Positions 1 to 6,661 of a stretch of 7,744 nucleotides of DNA are shown here, piece by piece. The stretch comes from Pseudomonadota bacterium (GTDB lineage Bacteria > Pseudomonadota > Alphaproteobacteria > Rhizobiales > Hyphomicrobiaceae): assembly GCA_003242645.1 (NCBI GenBank), contig QGVC01000167.1, positions 1 through 7,744 of the forward strand, written 5' to 3'. The notes under the pieces are model-generated. The model had not been told where the DNA came from. It ran no database searches and worked only from the letters and a program-made list of their open reading frames with translations. Position numbers and translations under genes: made by a program. Position 1 is the stretch's first letter; each line of letters opens with the position of its first letter.

Positions 1-1033
1 TGATAAGATTTGCCTGCACAAACGGAACAGTGCGGCGGGCGTAGATGAGTCGTTCGGCAAACTCGTCCGTTGACAGCCGGCAACGCTTTGCCAGCACGTC
101 GCGTCCTTCGGCACTCAGGCTTTCGACACCCGCCTCGATCGAGACACACCCTGCGTTTCCGAGAGCGTCGATCAATTCAGGTTTCCAAAGATCGATACGG
201 GTCTGAATACCGAACGCGACTTTTCGCTCCGCAAGTGCTGCAAGTAGCTCGGCGTTGGGCAGGAAAATTTCATCGATGAAATAGAAATAAGTTACGCCTT
301 GGGCGATGAGCCCATCGATTTCTTCAAGCAGTAGGTCCAGATCGCGCCGCCGATAGCGATCGCGAAAATCCATTTTTGCGCAGAACGTGCAGGCGTAGGG
401 ACAGCCGCGCGACGCTTCGACCTCGGCTCCTGGTCCGTCGGGCTCCCGCTCAAAGCGATGATGGTGGTGATGATGTCGCACAATCCATTCGCTCGGCCAG
501 CGCAGCGGCTTGAAATCAACGAACTGCGCGGCGTGCGGCCGGCCGTTTATTGCAACGTCGTCGCCTGATCGATAGGCGATGGATGGAATGTCGTCGAGGG
601 GACGACCGCTCGCCAGATCGACAATAACTTCTTCACACTCGCCCAGGACAACGATGTCGACGCCGAGCTTGCGCAAGACAGCTCTTGGCGTTGCCGAGCC
701 ATGCGGGCCGACAGCAACCGTCGTGCCGCCGCGCCCCCCTAGCGCAAGTAAAAATTCGCGCGGCACCCACAGTTCCGGCTGTGTACAGCGCCAGAATAGA
801 TAGCTCGGCGCTGTTGTGACGACTGTCATATCGGGACCGAAGGCCGCAATCTCATGAGCCAGCTCCTCGGCGCTCTGATCGCACAGATGCCCGTCGAGCA
901 TCAGAACATCGTGCCCAGCATCCGTAAGGAGCGCGCGGGCATAGCCAAGCTCAAGCGGCAAATGCGGCGCGCGGCAGCCGAAATAAATGCTGTTTTCAAA
1001 GCGCCATGGTGGATTGACGAGCGCGACTTTCAT
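1..1033 (-). CDS. B12-binding domain / radical SAM enzyme (partial, 3' end off window)
   Basis: 344 codons are present and the frame is open through the left edge, so the C-terminus is missing. The N-terminal half is a cobalamin-binding-like Rossmann domain: it begins MKVALVNPPW and has a DGHLCD segment at residues 47-52, close to the B12-ligand pattern DxHxxG but with Asp in place of the Gly. Next comes a linker with six consecutive histidines (187-192). The radical SAM core starts with EASRGCPYACTFC, giving CX3CX2C at Cys211, Cys215 and Cys218 for a 4Fe-4S cluster, and later shows the SIEAGVES motif typical of B12/radical SAM proteins. Such enzymes usually catalyse radical methylation or rearrangement at unactivated carbons; the substrate is unknown here. 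The ATG is preceded by GGAG five bases upstream and overlaps the stop of the upstream epimerase by four bases (ATGA), so translation is probably coupled. It resembles the 'rhizo-twelve' TIGR04295 type from memory. The class is secure, the exact family less so. Confidence 0.93.
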   Translation of the reverse strand, partial: MKVALVNPPWRFENSIYFGCRAPHLPLELGYARALLTDAGHDVLMLDGHLCDQSAEELAHEIAAFGPDMTVVTTAPSYLFWRCTQPELWVPREFLLALGGRGGTTVAVGPHGSATPRAVLRKLGVDIVVLGECEEVIVDLASGRPLDDIPSIAYRSGDDVAINGRPHAAQFVDFKPLRWPSEWIVRHHHHHHRFEREPDGPGAEVEASRGCPYACTFCAKMDFRDRYRRRDLDLLLEEIDGLIAQGVTYFYFIDEIFLPNAELLAALAERKVAFGIQTRIDLWKPELIDALGNAGCVSIEAGVESLSAEGRDVLAKRCRLSTDEFAERLIYARRTVPFVQANLI

Positions 1034-2145
1034 GGCAGCTCCGCTGATTCGAGCGGCAAAGAAGCAGTGGTCTGCACCGCCGGCGCATCCTCCTTCATCC
1101 AGCGATAAAGATCGCGCAGCCCGTCTCGCCAATTTCTGGGCTCAGGCCATTGCAGCATTCGCAGCGCTTTACGGATATCCGAGACGTAGTATCGCTGGTC
1201 GCTGGGACGCCAATCGGCGAATGTGACGTCGAGCGGTCGGCCAACGAGCGCGCCGATTTCCGAAACCACCTGAAGCACGCTGACCGCATTGGCGGGGCCG
1301 CCGCCAAGGTTGAAAGCGTTGCCGCGCACAATGGCTATTTGGCGCCAGGCGGAGAGATAAGCATTTACTGCGTCTTCCACGTGGAGCAGGTCGCGAACTT
1401 GGCAGCCATCGCCATAAATGGTGATCGGTTTGCCATCGATGGCAGCGCGAACGAAATGCGCAACCCAGCCCTGATCCTCTGTCCCAAGCTGCCGCGGCCC
1501 GTAAATGCAGCTCATCCGCATTACGACGGTTGGCACACCGAAGCTGCGCGCGTAATCCAGCACATATTGATCGGCCGCGCCCTTCGAGCAGCCATAAGGT
1601 GTGTGCAACGAGAGAGGCTGGTCCTCGCCGATTCCGTGCCTGCGCACATAGGCGTCTCGCGGCAAATAATTTTCGCCGACGCGTTCCAGCTCAATATCGC
1701 CGAGGTCGCCGTAGACCTTATTGGTGCTCGCGTAGATGAAGGGAATGCGGTCGTTTCGTTGGCGCAGCACTTCGAGCAGCAAAAGCGTTCCGCGCGTGTT
1801 GATTTCGAAATCGCAGTAGGGGTCGTCGAGACTCGTCGTCACCGCTACCTGCGCCGCAAAATGGAAGACCGCGCTGGCCTCTCGGGCTGCGGCCGTTATC
1901 GAGGCTTCGTCCCGCACGTCGGCGACGACGGCAGTAATACGGGCAGGATGCCGTTGCTTGAGCCAAGCAAGGTTGGCCTCGACGCCGGGCCGCACCAAGG
2001 CATCGTAGACGAGTACGTCGTATCCTTCGCGCGCCAGCCAATCGGCCAAATTGGAGCCTATGAAGCCGGCACCGCCAGTGATCAAAACCGGCCTTTGTCT
2101 CGAGCCGATTTTGGAGGTACTGCGGATGATGCCATCGGACGTCAT
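1030..2145 (-). CDS. NAD-dependent epimerase/dehydratase, CDP-paratose 2-epimerase-like
   Basis: 371-residue extended SDR enzyme acting on a nucleotide sugar in the cytoplasm. The NAD-binding glycine motif GGAGFIG is at residues 24-30, an acidic residue for the adenine ribose follows at Asp48, the catalytic Ser/Thr lies in YASTNKVYG (138-146), and the catalytic YxxxK is Tyr184-x3-Lys188 in PYGCSK. The block SCIYGPRQLGTEDQGW is characteristic of CDP-tyvelose/CDP-paratose 2-epimerases and relatives, so C2 epimerisation is a reasonable guess; the true substrate is unknown. The first 18 or so residues precede the usual family start, but this ATG overlaps the stop of the upstream epimerase by four bases, which supports it as the coupled start. 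Its stop overlaps the radical SAM start in the same way. A long plus-strand reading frame opposite this gene is a coding shadow. Confidence 0.93.
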   Translation of the reverse strand: MTSDGIIRSTSKIGSRQRPVLITGGAGFIGSNLADWLAREGYDVLVYDALVRPGVEANLAWLKQRHPARITAVVADVRDEASITAAAREASAVFHFAAQVAVTTSLDDPYCDFEINTRGTLLLLEVLRQRNDRIPFIYASTNKVYGDLGDIELERVGENYLPRDAYVRRHGIGEDQPLSLHTPYGCSKGAADQYVLDYARSFGVPTVVMRMSCIYGPRQLGTEDQGWVAHFVRAAIDGKPITIYGDGCQVRDLLHVEDAVNAYLSAWRQIAIVRGNAFNLGGGPANAVSVLQVVSEIGALVGRPLDVTFADWRPSDQRYYVSDIRKALRMLQWPEPRNWRDGLRDLYRWMKEDAPAVQTTASLPLESAELP

Positions 2146-3260
2146 GCGACCAGCCCCCGCGATTCCAATTCCATGCGGGCTTTCGGAACGCGGTCTTGCG
2201 CTTCCTGCCTTTCGACCCAGCGGGCGAGCTCAATCAATCCATCGGTGAAACTCGCTTGCGGAACGAAGCCGAGCTCATCGCGAATTTTGCTTATGTCGGC
2301 GAAACAGTGGCGAATGTCGCCGGCACGGGCTTGGCCTGTTATCTCCGGCTCGATTTCGCTTCGGCCCATAGCCGCGGCCAGCAGCTCTGCGACGGCGGAA
2401 ATAGAGCGGTGCTCGCCGCTGCCAACGTTATAGACATTTCCAGGAGCTGCGGGGTGGTCGAGCGCCAGCAAGAAAGCGCGAACAACGTCGCTGACATGCA
2501 CGAAATCGCGGCGCTGTTGGCCATCCTCGAAAATCACCGGCCTTTGGCCGTTGAGCAGGCGCGAGGCGAAAATGGCGAGCACGCCTGTGTAGGGATTGGA
2601 AAGCGCCTGACCTGAGCCGTAGACGTTGAAGAGGCGCAAGGCTACGGCATCCATGCCGTAGGCTGCCGCCATTAGCATTACCAAGCGCTCCTGCACGTAT
2701 TTCGTGAGGGCGTAAACGGAGACCAGGCGCGGTTGCTTCCACTCCGGTGTGGGGAGGGGAATTAGCGGCCGGCCCAGGCGATCAACTGGGTCCCATCCCA
2801 AATTCCCGCTCACGCGGCGCGCCGGTAGCGGCAGATCTTCGACGAAATTGCCATCGGCATCGCGATAGAGGCCTTCGCCGTAGATGCTCATCGAGGAGGC
2901 GACGACGATGCGGTCGACCGGATTTTCAGTGAGTGCCTCCATGAGCACGGCCGTCCCGCAGTCATTTGCGCTGACGTAGCGCTCCACCGTATACATGCTC
3001 TGACCGACGCCGACCTCGGCAGCCAAGTGCACGACCTTGTCAACGTTCTTAAGTGATCGTCGTACGAGACCGGCATCGCGGATATCGCCAATGATTGTTT
3101 CGACGTCAGGCCCTAGAAATTGAGCGCTTGCCATCAAGCCGTGCACCTGCTCATTCAGATTGTCGAGGACACGGACGTGGTTGCCTCGCTCCGAAAGAGC
3201 ACGCACAAGATGGCGACCGATGAAGCCACCGCCCCCGGTGATCAACACTCTTTCAGACAT
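2142..3260 (-). CDS. NAD-dependent epimerase/dehydratase (extended SDR)
   Basis: 372-residue extended SDR sugar-nucleotide enzyme. The NAD-binding motif GGGGFIG is at residues 9-15, Asp33 ends the second strand, catalytic Ser122/Ser123 lie in VASSMSIYG, and the catalytic pair is Tyr183-x3-Lys187 in VYALTKY. Between the SIYG segment and the catalytic Tyr there is a stretch of about 50 residues (roughly 130-180) that is longer than in a typical UDP-glucose 4-epimerase and rich in Pro and Asp; it may form a substrate lid. The C-terminal half has FNVYGSGQALSNPYTGV and an RRDFVHVSDV block, as in sugar 4- or 5-epimerases and 4,6-dehydratases. The substrate cannot be read from sequence. It starts 17 bases after the small stress-type gene with only a weak AGGG ribosome site, and its stop overlaps the next epimerase start (ATGA). 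Two different epimerases in tandem suggest consecutive steps on one sugar nucleotide. Confidence 0.92.
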   Translation of the reverse strand: MSERVLITGGGGFIGRHLVRALSERGNHVRVLDNLNEQVHGLMASAQFLGPDVETIIGDIRDAGLVRRSLKNVDKVVHLAAEVGVGQSMYTVERYVSANDCGTAVLMEALTENPVDRIVVASSMSIYGEGLYRDADGNFVEDLPLPARRVSGNLGWDPVDRLGRPLIPLPTPEWKQPRLVSVYALTKYVQERLVMLMAAAYGMDAVALRLFNVYGSGQALSNPYTGVLAIFASRLLNGQRPVIFEDGQQRRDFVHVSDVVRAFLLALDHPAAPGNVYNVGSGEHRSISAVAELLAAAMGRSEIEPEITGQARAGDIRHCFADISKIRDELGFVPQASFTDGLIELARWVERQEAQDRVPKARMELESRGLVA

Positions 3261-3277
3261 GAGCCCTATCTCGCGAC

Positions 3278-3559
3278 TTACGCGACAGCGCTGCGGTCGA
3301 CGAACTTATTGAACCGGCTCTTGCGACCCGAAATATCCTCCTGGTAGAGGAAGGCGAGGTTTCTATCCTCGAAAATACGAAAGAACTCCTCCCAGGAAAT
3401 AGGCTTCAAATTTTCATCGGGCTTCTGGAAATCGATCCGCAGAATGCCGCCTTCGCCGTCAGTCTCGACAATGGAGGGGCGTCCGCCGCGCTGCTCGGCC
3501 CACTTCCGGATCTCGTCGTGGTCGGTCGTGGTTCTTGCCTGTGACACGTGCTTCTCCAC
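3278..3559 (-). CDS. Small conserved hypothetical protein, putative stress-induced (GTG start)
   Basis: 93 residues from a GTG start. The protein is highly charged and soluble, with conserved-looking blocks TTTDHDEIRKWAEQRGG, GGILRIDF, ISWEEFFRIFEDRNLAFLYQE and SRFNKFV. I recognise the pattern as a small proteobacterial family usually annotated hypothetical, and in some Pseudomonas genomes mislabelled '1,4-alpha-glucan branching enzyme'; it has no glucan-branching domain and its function is unknown. An in-frame ATG exists at 3620-3622, but it lies upstream of an EcfG-type promoter (3584-3608), and another ATG at 3578-3580 sits almost on the predicted transcription start. The GTG at 3557-3559 has a weak AGGCGA ribosome site nine bases upstream (3569-3574) and gives the usual family length, so I chose it. 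It is the first gene of the minus-strand operon, 17 bases ahead of the first epimerase. Confidence 0.8.
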   Translation of the reverse strand: MEKHVSQARTTTDHDEIRKWAEQRGGRPSIVETDGEGGILRIDFQKPDENLKPISWEEFFRIFEDRNLAFLYQEDISGRKSRFNKFVDRSAVA

Positions 3560-3568
3560 ACCGATGCG

Positions 3569-3574
3569 TCGCCT
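3569..3574 (-). promoter_or_regulatory. Weak ribosome binding site deciding the GTG start of the small stress-type gene
   Basis: AGGCGA on the minus strand, nine bases before the GTG at 3557-3559. It is a poor match to AGGAGG. It is listed because, together with the promoter position, it favours the GTG start over the two upstream ATG codons. Confidence 0.4.
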
Positions 3575-3583
3575 GAGCATCAA

Positions 3584-3608
3584 AACGCACGGCAGGTGGG
3601 TTAGTTCC
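3584..3608 (-). promoter_or_regulatory. EcfG-type (general stress response) promoter for the minus-strand operon
   Basis: On the minus strand GGAAC (3604-3608) is followed by a 16-base spacer and CGTT (3584-3587). This matches the alphaproteobacterial EcfG promoter consensus GGAAC-N16/17-CGTT. The predicted transcription start is near 3576-3578, leaving a leader of about 18 bases before the GTG of the small gene. It would drive the small gene and, through tight spacing, both epimerases and the radical SAM enzyme. The match is seen directly; activity is inferred. Confidence 0.7.
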
Positions 3609-3688
3609 CAAGTTCGGCTCACAACGTGCCTAAGGTAGCGTGCGTTCGCCTGCTAGAGAGGCCTTCAGGCAGCTCGATTTGTGCAGCC

Positions 3689-3714
3689 GGAACGCATTTG
3701 GCTTCTCACGCGTT
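3689..3714 (+). promoter_or_regulatory. EcfG-type (general stress response) promoter for inositol-3-phosphate synthase
   Basis: On the plus strand GGAAC (3689-3693) is followed by a 17-base spacer and CGTT (3711-3714), a full match to the EcfG consensus. The predicted start of transcription is near 3720-3722, giving a leader of about 65 bases before the TTG start codon. It lies about 80 bases from the divergent EcfG-type site on the other strand, so both flanking transcription units appear to carry the same kind of promoter. Activity is inferred. Confidence 0.7.
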
Positions 3715-3717
3715 TGT

Positions 3718-3744
3718 TGGTTCAAGCGCGAAAGCGCCGAACCA
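3718..3744 (+). promoter_or_regulatory. GAAA-tetraloop hairpin at the 5' end of the inositol synthase leader
   Basis: The sequence forms a six-pair outer stem (TGGTTC with GAACCA), a small 2x1 internal loop, a four-pair GCGC/GCGC inner stem and a GAAA loop. It begins at or within a few bases of the transcription start predicted from the EcfG-type promoter. A hairpin at an mRNA 5' end can protect against decay or affect translation. There is no following T-run, so it is not a standard intrinsic terminator. Confidence 0.5.
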
Positions 3745-3772
3745 CAAAGCCGCTCTCCGACCAACGCGATGA

Positions 3773-3777
3773 CGGAG
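3773..3777 (+). promoter_or_regulatory. Ribosome binding site deciding the TTG start of inositol-3-phosphate synthase
   Basis: CGGAG lies seven bases before the TTG at 3785-3787. An in-frame TGA at 3770-3772 rules out any start further upstream, so TTG is the only upstream candidate that keeps the complete NAD-binding N-terminus. Confidence 0.65.
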
Positions 3778-3784
3778 TTTCGCC

Positions 3785-4864
3785 TTGTGCGCCACGAAAG
3801 TTCGCGTCGGAATCGTTGGGGTCGGAAATTGCGCGTCATCCTTCGTTCAGGGATTGGCATTTTACCGCGATTGCCGGGGCAATGAGACGCCGCCCGGGCT
3901 GATGAATGTGTCTGTGGGCGAGTACGGCGTCGACGACATCGAGATTGCATCGGCGTTTGATGTAAGCGCTTCAAAAGTCGGCCGTGATGTCGCAGATGCG
4001 ATCTGGGCCCCACCCAACAACACCTTTCGGTTCAGCACCGTCCCTCAGACCGGCGTAATGGTTAACCGCGGGCCGGTTTTGGATGGGCTCGGAAAATATT
4101 TGGAAGACGAGGTGGAGGTGTCATCGGACGCGGAAGTCGACGTCGTCCGCACGTTGAGGGATACCGGAACAGACGTCCTCGTATCCTATCTCCCTGTCGG
4201 CGCCGAGGCGGCCACGCAATATTACGCGGAGTGTGCAATTGAGGCTGGCTGCGCCTTCGTGAACTGCGTTCCTGTTTTCATTGCGTCCAATCGTGATTGG
4301 CGCGAGCGTTTCGAAAAAGCAAAACTCCCTGTCATTGGCGACGATATCAAAAGTCAGGTCGGCGCAACGATCGTGCACCGCGTGCTTGCAAATCTTTTCT
4401 GCGAGCGCGGGGTACGGATCGACAGGACGTACCAACTCAATTTCGGGGGAAATTCGGATTTCAAGAACATGCTCGAGCGTGAGCGACTCGAGTCGAAGCG
4501 CATATCGAAGACGCAATCTGTCACAAGCCAGTTCGACACACCACCGGAAACCGGCAGCGTTCACATTGGGCCCAGTGATTTCGTTCCCTGGCTGGCAGAT
4601 CGAAAATGGGCCTATATTCGGCTCGAGGGCACCACGTTCGGAGGCGTGCCGCTCAATCTGGAGCTGAAGCTCGAGGTTTGGGACTCGCCGAATTCTGCGG
4701 GCGTGGTTATCGATGCTGTGCGGTGCGCGAAACTGGCGCTCGACCGAGGGATCGGGGGCGCTCTCATCGGTCCGTCGAGCTATTTCATGAAGTCGCCCCC
4801 ACGTCAGTTTCCCGAGGCAGAGGCTCGGGTGCTGACGCAAGCGTTCATCCGCGGTGATCGTTGA
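3785..4864 (+). CDS. ino1: Inositol-3-phosphate synthase (myo-inositol-1-phosphate synthase)
   Basis: 359-residue NAD-dependent enzyme that converts glucose 6-phosphate to 1D-myo-inositol 3-phosphate, the committed step of inositol synthesis. The N-terminus has [12 protein letters not shown] (8-19), the GxGNCASS nucleotide motif of the prokaryotic short form. [11 protein letters not shown] (185-195, Lys189) and [12 protein letters not shown] (218-229) are the active-site blocks, and the KSPP segment (336-339) closes the C-terminal part. The length is normal for the bacterial/archaeal short form and no lesion is visible. The start is TTG with CGGAG seven bases upstream, fixed by an in-frame TGA just ahead of the ribosome site. 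The gene diverges from the epimerase/radical SAM operon behind its own EcfG-type promoter, and its stop is only 11 bases from the stop of the convergent phosphopentomutase gene. Its place among sugar epimerases, a PIG-L deacetylase remnant and a glycosyltransferase remnant suggests the inositol feeds a glycoconjugate; that is inference. Confidence 0.95.
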   Translation: MCATKVRVGIVGVGNCASSFVQGLAFYRDCRGNETPPGLMNVSVGEYGVDDIEIASAFDVSASKVGRDVADAIWAPPNNTFRFSTVPQTGVMVNRGPVLDGLGKYLEDEVEVSSDAEVDVVRTLRDTGTDVLVSYLPVGAEAATQYYAECAIEAGCAFVNCVPVFIASNRDWRERFEKAKLPVIGDDIKSQVGATIVHRVLANLFCERGVRIDRTYQLNFGGNSDFKNMLERERLESKRISKTQSVTSQFDTPPETGSVHIGPSDFVPWLADRKWAYIRLEGTTFGGVPLNLELKLEVWDSPNSAGVVIDAVRCAKLALDRGIGGALIGPSSYFMKSPPRQFPEAEARVLTQAFIRGDR

Positions 4865-4875
4865 GAGTAGGCGGA

Positions 4876-6093
4876 TCAACAGAAGGGGTCACCAGCCCGA
4901 GGCGGCTCCAGATCGAGGTGTTTGGCAATCGTAGCGCCGACATCGGCAAAGGTTTTGCGACGGCCGATAGAGCCGGGTTGGCGTTTGAGGCCAAGTGCGA
5001 GAATAGGGACCTGCTCTCGCGTGTGATCGGTGCCTTTCCACGTCGGGTCGCAGCCGTGGTCCGCTGTGACGACCAGCAGGTCATCTGGCCGCAGCAGCGC
5101 GAATAGCTCCGGCAGGCGCCCGTCGAATTCTTCAAGCGCAGCAGCGTAACCTGCGATATCGCGCCGATGGCCGTAGTCCGTATCGAAATCCACGAAATTG
5201 GCGAACAGCAAACCTCCGTCTGCCAGTGTCGAAAAACCTTCGACCGTGCGGTCGAACATATCCATGTTGCCCGCGCCCTTGAGCACGCGGCCCGTGCCGG
5301 AATGGGCGAAGATGTCGGCGATTTTGCCGATGCTCACCACGTCGCGACCTGCGGCTGTTGCACGATCGAGAATAGTTGGTGAAGGAGGCGGCACCGCGAA
5401 ATCCCGCCTGTTTTGCGTTCGCTGGAAACCGTGGCGGCAAGTGCCGACAAACGGCCTAGCGATAACCCGCCCAATGCGCAGAGGGTCGAGGAGGCGGCGC
5501 GCGATTGCGCAAACCTCGTAAAGCCGATCGAGGCCAAACACCTCCTCATGGGCAGCAATCTGAAAAACGCTGTCTACGGACGTGTAGCAAATGGGCTTTC
5601 GCGTTTTCAGATGCTCTTCGCCAAGGGCTTCGATAATGGCAGTCCCTGAGGCGTGGCAATCGCCAAGAATGCCTGGCAGACCCGCCTCCTCGCAAAGGGC
5701 TTTTACGATTTCAGGCGGAAAACAAGGACTGGCTTTTGGAAAGTATCCCCACGGGAATGTTACGGGTGAGCCTGCGATTTCCCAGTGGCCGGAGGGCGTG
5801 TCCTTGCCGCGGGATGTTTCGACGGCAGAACCGTAACATGCGTCGCGAATTTCGCCTTCGAGGCTGAGAGGAATGCGGCCTGTCGCCGAGCGGCAAGCTT
5901 CGCCAAGCCCCAGACCAACGAGATTGGGCAGCTTTAACGGTCCAGCACGCAATCCCTCGCGATCACCTTCGCCGCGCGCACAGCACTCGGCAATGTGGCC
6001 GACGGTATCGGCACCTGCATCGTCGTAAAGCGCTGCGTCCGGCGCGCCGCCAACGCCGACGGAATCGAGGACGAGGAGCACTGCACGAGGCAT
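4876..6093 (-). CDS. deoB: Phosphopentomutase
   Basis: 405-residue cytoplasmic enzyme of the alkaline phosphatase superfamily that interconverts ribose 1-phosphate (or deoxyribose 1-phosphate) and the 5-phosphate in nucleoside salvage. The di-manganese site and phospho-threonine are complete: Asp10 in VLDSVGVG, Thr99 in [10 protein letters not shown], Asp304 and His309 in [11 protein letters not shown], Asp345 and His346 in TADHG, and His357 in KGTDHTREQ. The length is normal and the frame is intact. The ATG has a strong ribosome site (AGGAAGG, 6101-6107) seven bases upstream. The gene sits 76 bases after the end of a methyltransferase remnant and converges on the inositol synthase with 11 bases between stops, leaving no room for a separate terminator. 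Whether it belongs to the neighbouring cassette or is a housekeeping gene that happens to sit here is unclear. Confidence 0.96.
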   Translation of the reverse strand: MPRAVLLVLDSVGVGGAPDAALYDDAGADTVGHIAECCARGEGDREGLRAGPLKLPNLVGLGLGEACRSATGRIPLSLEGEIRDACYGSAVETSRGKDTPSGHWEIAGSPVTFPWGYFPKASPCFPPEIVKALCEEAGLPGILGDCHASGTAIIEALGEEHLKTRKPICYTSVDSVFQIAAHEEVFGLDRLYEVCAIARRLLDPLRIGRVIARPFVGTCRHGFQRTQNRRDFAVPPPSPTILDRATAAGRDVVSIGKIADIFAHSGTGRVLKGAGNMDMFDRTVEGFSTLADGGLLFANFVDFDTDYGHRRDIAGYAAALEEFDGRLPELFALLRPDDLLVVTADHGCDPTWKGTDHTREQVPILALGLKRQPGSIGRRKTFADVGATIAKHLDLEPPRAGDPFC

Positions 6094-6100
6094 GGGGCGG

Positions 6101-6107
6101 CCTTCCT
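6101..6107 (-). promoter_or_regulatory. Strong ribosome binding site of deoB
   Basis: AGGAAGG on the minus strand, seven bases ahead of the ATG at 6091-6093. It is the best Shine-Dalgarno match in the window and fixes the deoB start. I see no clear promoter in the 76 bases upstream. Confidence 0.7.
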
Positions 6108-6169
6108 ACTCAAACTCACGGGATTTACCAACACGATTGAACCTGGTTCGTTCAGAGCGGGGCAAATTC

Positions 6170-6400
6170 TCAGCCACGTTGAGCGTGATACGTGATCCCG
6201 TCCCACCAATCGAGATCGCGGGTGCCAATGCGGATGGGCTTGAGATTGGCAGCCTCGGCATGTTGATAAAACATTTCTGCAGCAGTGCGGTTATCGACGC
6301 CATAAGCGTAGTTGAAGGTGAGCAGGGGACCGCCCGGCCTGAGCACGCGGTGGGCCTCCCTCAAATGCCTTTCGGCCAAGGCGGGGCTGGACAAGGCGAG
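6170..6400 (-). pseudogene. C-terminal remnant of a class I SAM-dependent methyltransferase
   Basis: About 76 codons remain. The piece HLREAHRVLRPGGPLLTFNY is the post-motif III signature of class I methyltransferases (the helix and 'RPGG' turn before strand 5). It runs on to a natural-looking C-terminus with TRDLDWWDGITYHAQR and a TGA at 6170-6172. The SAM-binding GxGxG region and the rest of the Rossmann core are missing: an in-frame TAA at 6401-6403 precedes the fragment, and the upstream DNA encodes a glycosyltransferase piece instead. The only in-frame start is a TTG at 6392-6394 without a convincing ribosome site. I read it as a 5'-deleted gene. Sugar O-methylation is a plausible original role but cannot be shown. 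Confidence 0.7.
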
Positions 6401-6413
6401 TTAGGGGAATGTG

Positions 6414-6661
6414 TCACCGCGCAAAACCAATAGGCCCGATCCAGCGGCGCCTTTGATCAAGCAAAGCAAAACTCTGCTGCTCGAAATAGTGCTGGCGCTG
6501 CGGATAGGGAAATAACTCGCCAGCATCAGCATTGGCAAATCTGCCAAATGCGCAGCCTTTAATGCTTCGCGAATGCCTTTTTCCGGCGCAATGCAGGCGA
6601 GCACGAGCGCGAAGAAGCGTCGTTTCGAATGACTCACGAACAATTCAATCGGCACGCCGTT
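6414..6661 (-). pseudogene. Internal remnant of a group-4 type glycosyltransferase, frameshifted
   Basis: About 82 codons of a GT-B glycosyltransferase are recognisable, in two frames. The first frame reads NGVPIELF, the usual 'NGV' start of the C-terminal donor domain, then ALVLACIAPEKGI, matching the family block with Pro-Glu-Lys-Gly, and AHLADLPML. Near 6524 the homology steps into another frame, GELFPYPQRQHYFEQQ followed by RRRWIGPIGFAR, and then stops at TGA (6414-6416). One missing base near 6524 restores one frame across the join (reading PML-x-AGELF). The acceptor domain and the EX7E donor-site region that should follow are absent. The 5' edge is fused directly to the deacetylase remnant and the 3' edge abuts the methyltransferase remnant. 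It would have transferred a sugar from an NDP donor; the acceptor is unknown. Confidence 0.7.

Noticed and set aside
1150..2433. 427-residue open frame on the plus strand
   Set aside because: It lies opposite the two epimerases, has no recognisable domain or ribosome site, and its length is explained by the codon bias of the genes on the other strand.
3718..3750. tRNA T-arm-like GGTTCAA
   Set aside because: The remainder of a tRNA cloverleaf (acceptor, D-arm, anticodon arm) is absent; the sequence is better explained as a simple hairpin.
3769..3885. ATG frame just ahead of and overlapping the ino1 TTG start
   Set aside because: It has no ribosome site and encodes an Arg-rich sequence without similarity to ino1; the CGGAG site is correctly spaced for the TTG.
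3630..4013. 127-residue minus-strand frame across the ino1 promoter and start
   Set aside because: It overlaps the promoter, hairpin and ino1 N-terminus, is very rich in Arg and Ser, and shows no family pattern.
4121..4879. 252-residue open frame on the minus strand
   Set aside because: It is antisense to ino1, whose motifs are complete, and has no recognisable motif of its own.
6139..6149. Palindrome GAACCTGGTTC upstream of deoB as an operator
   Set aside because: Eleven bases with no second copy and no known matching regulator; too short to support a call.
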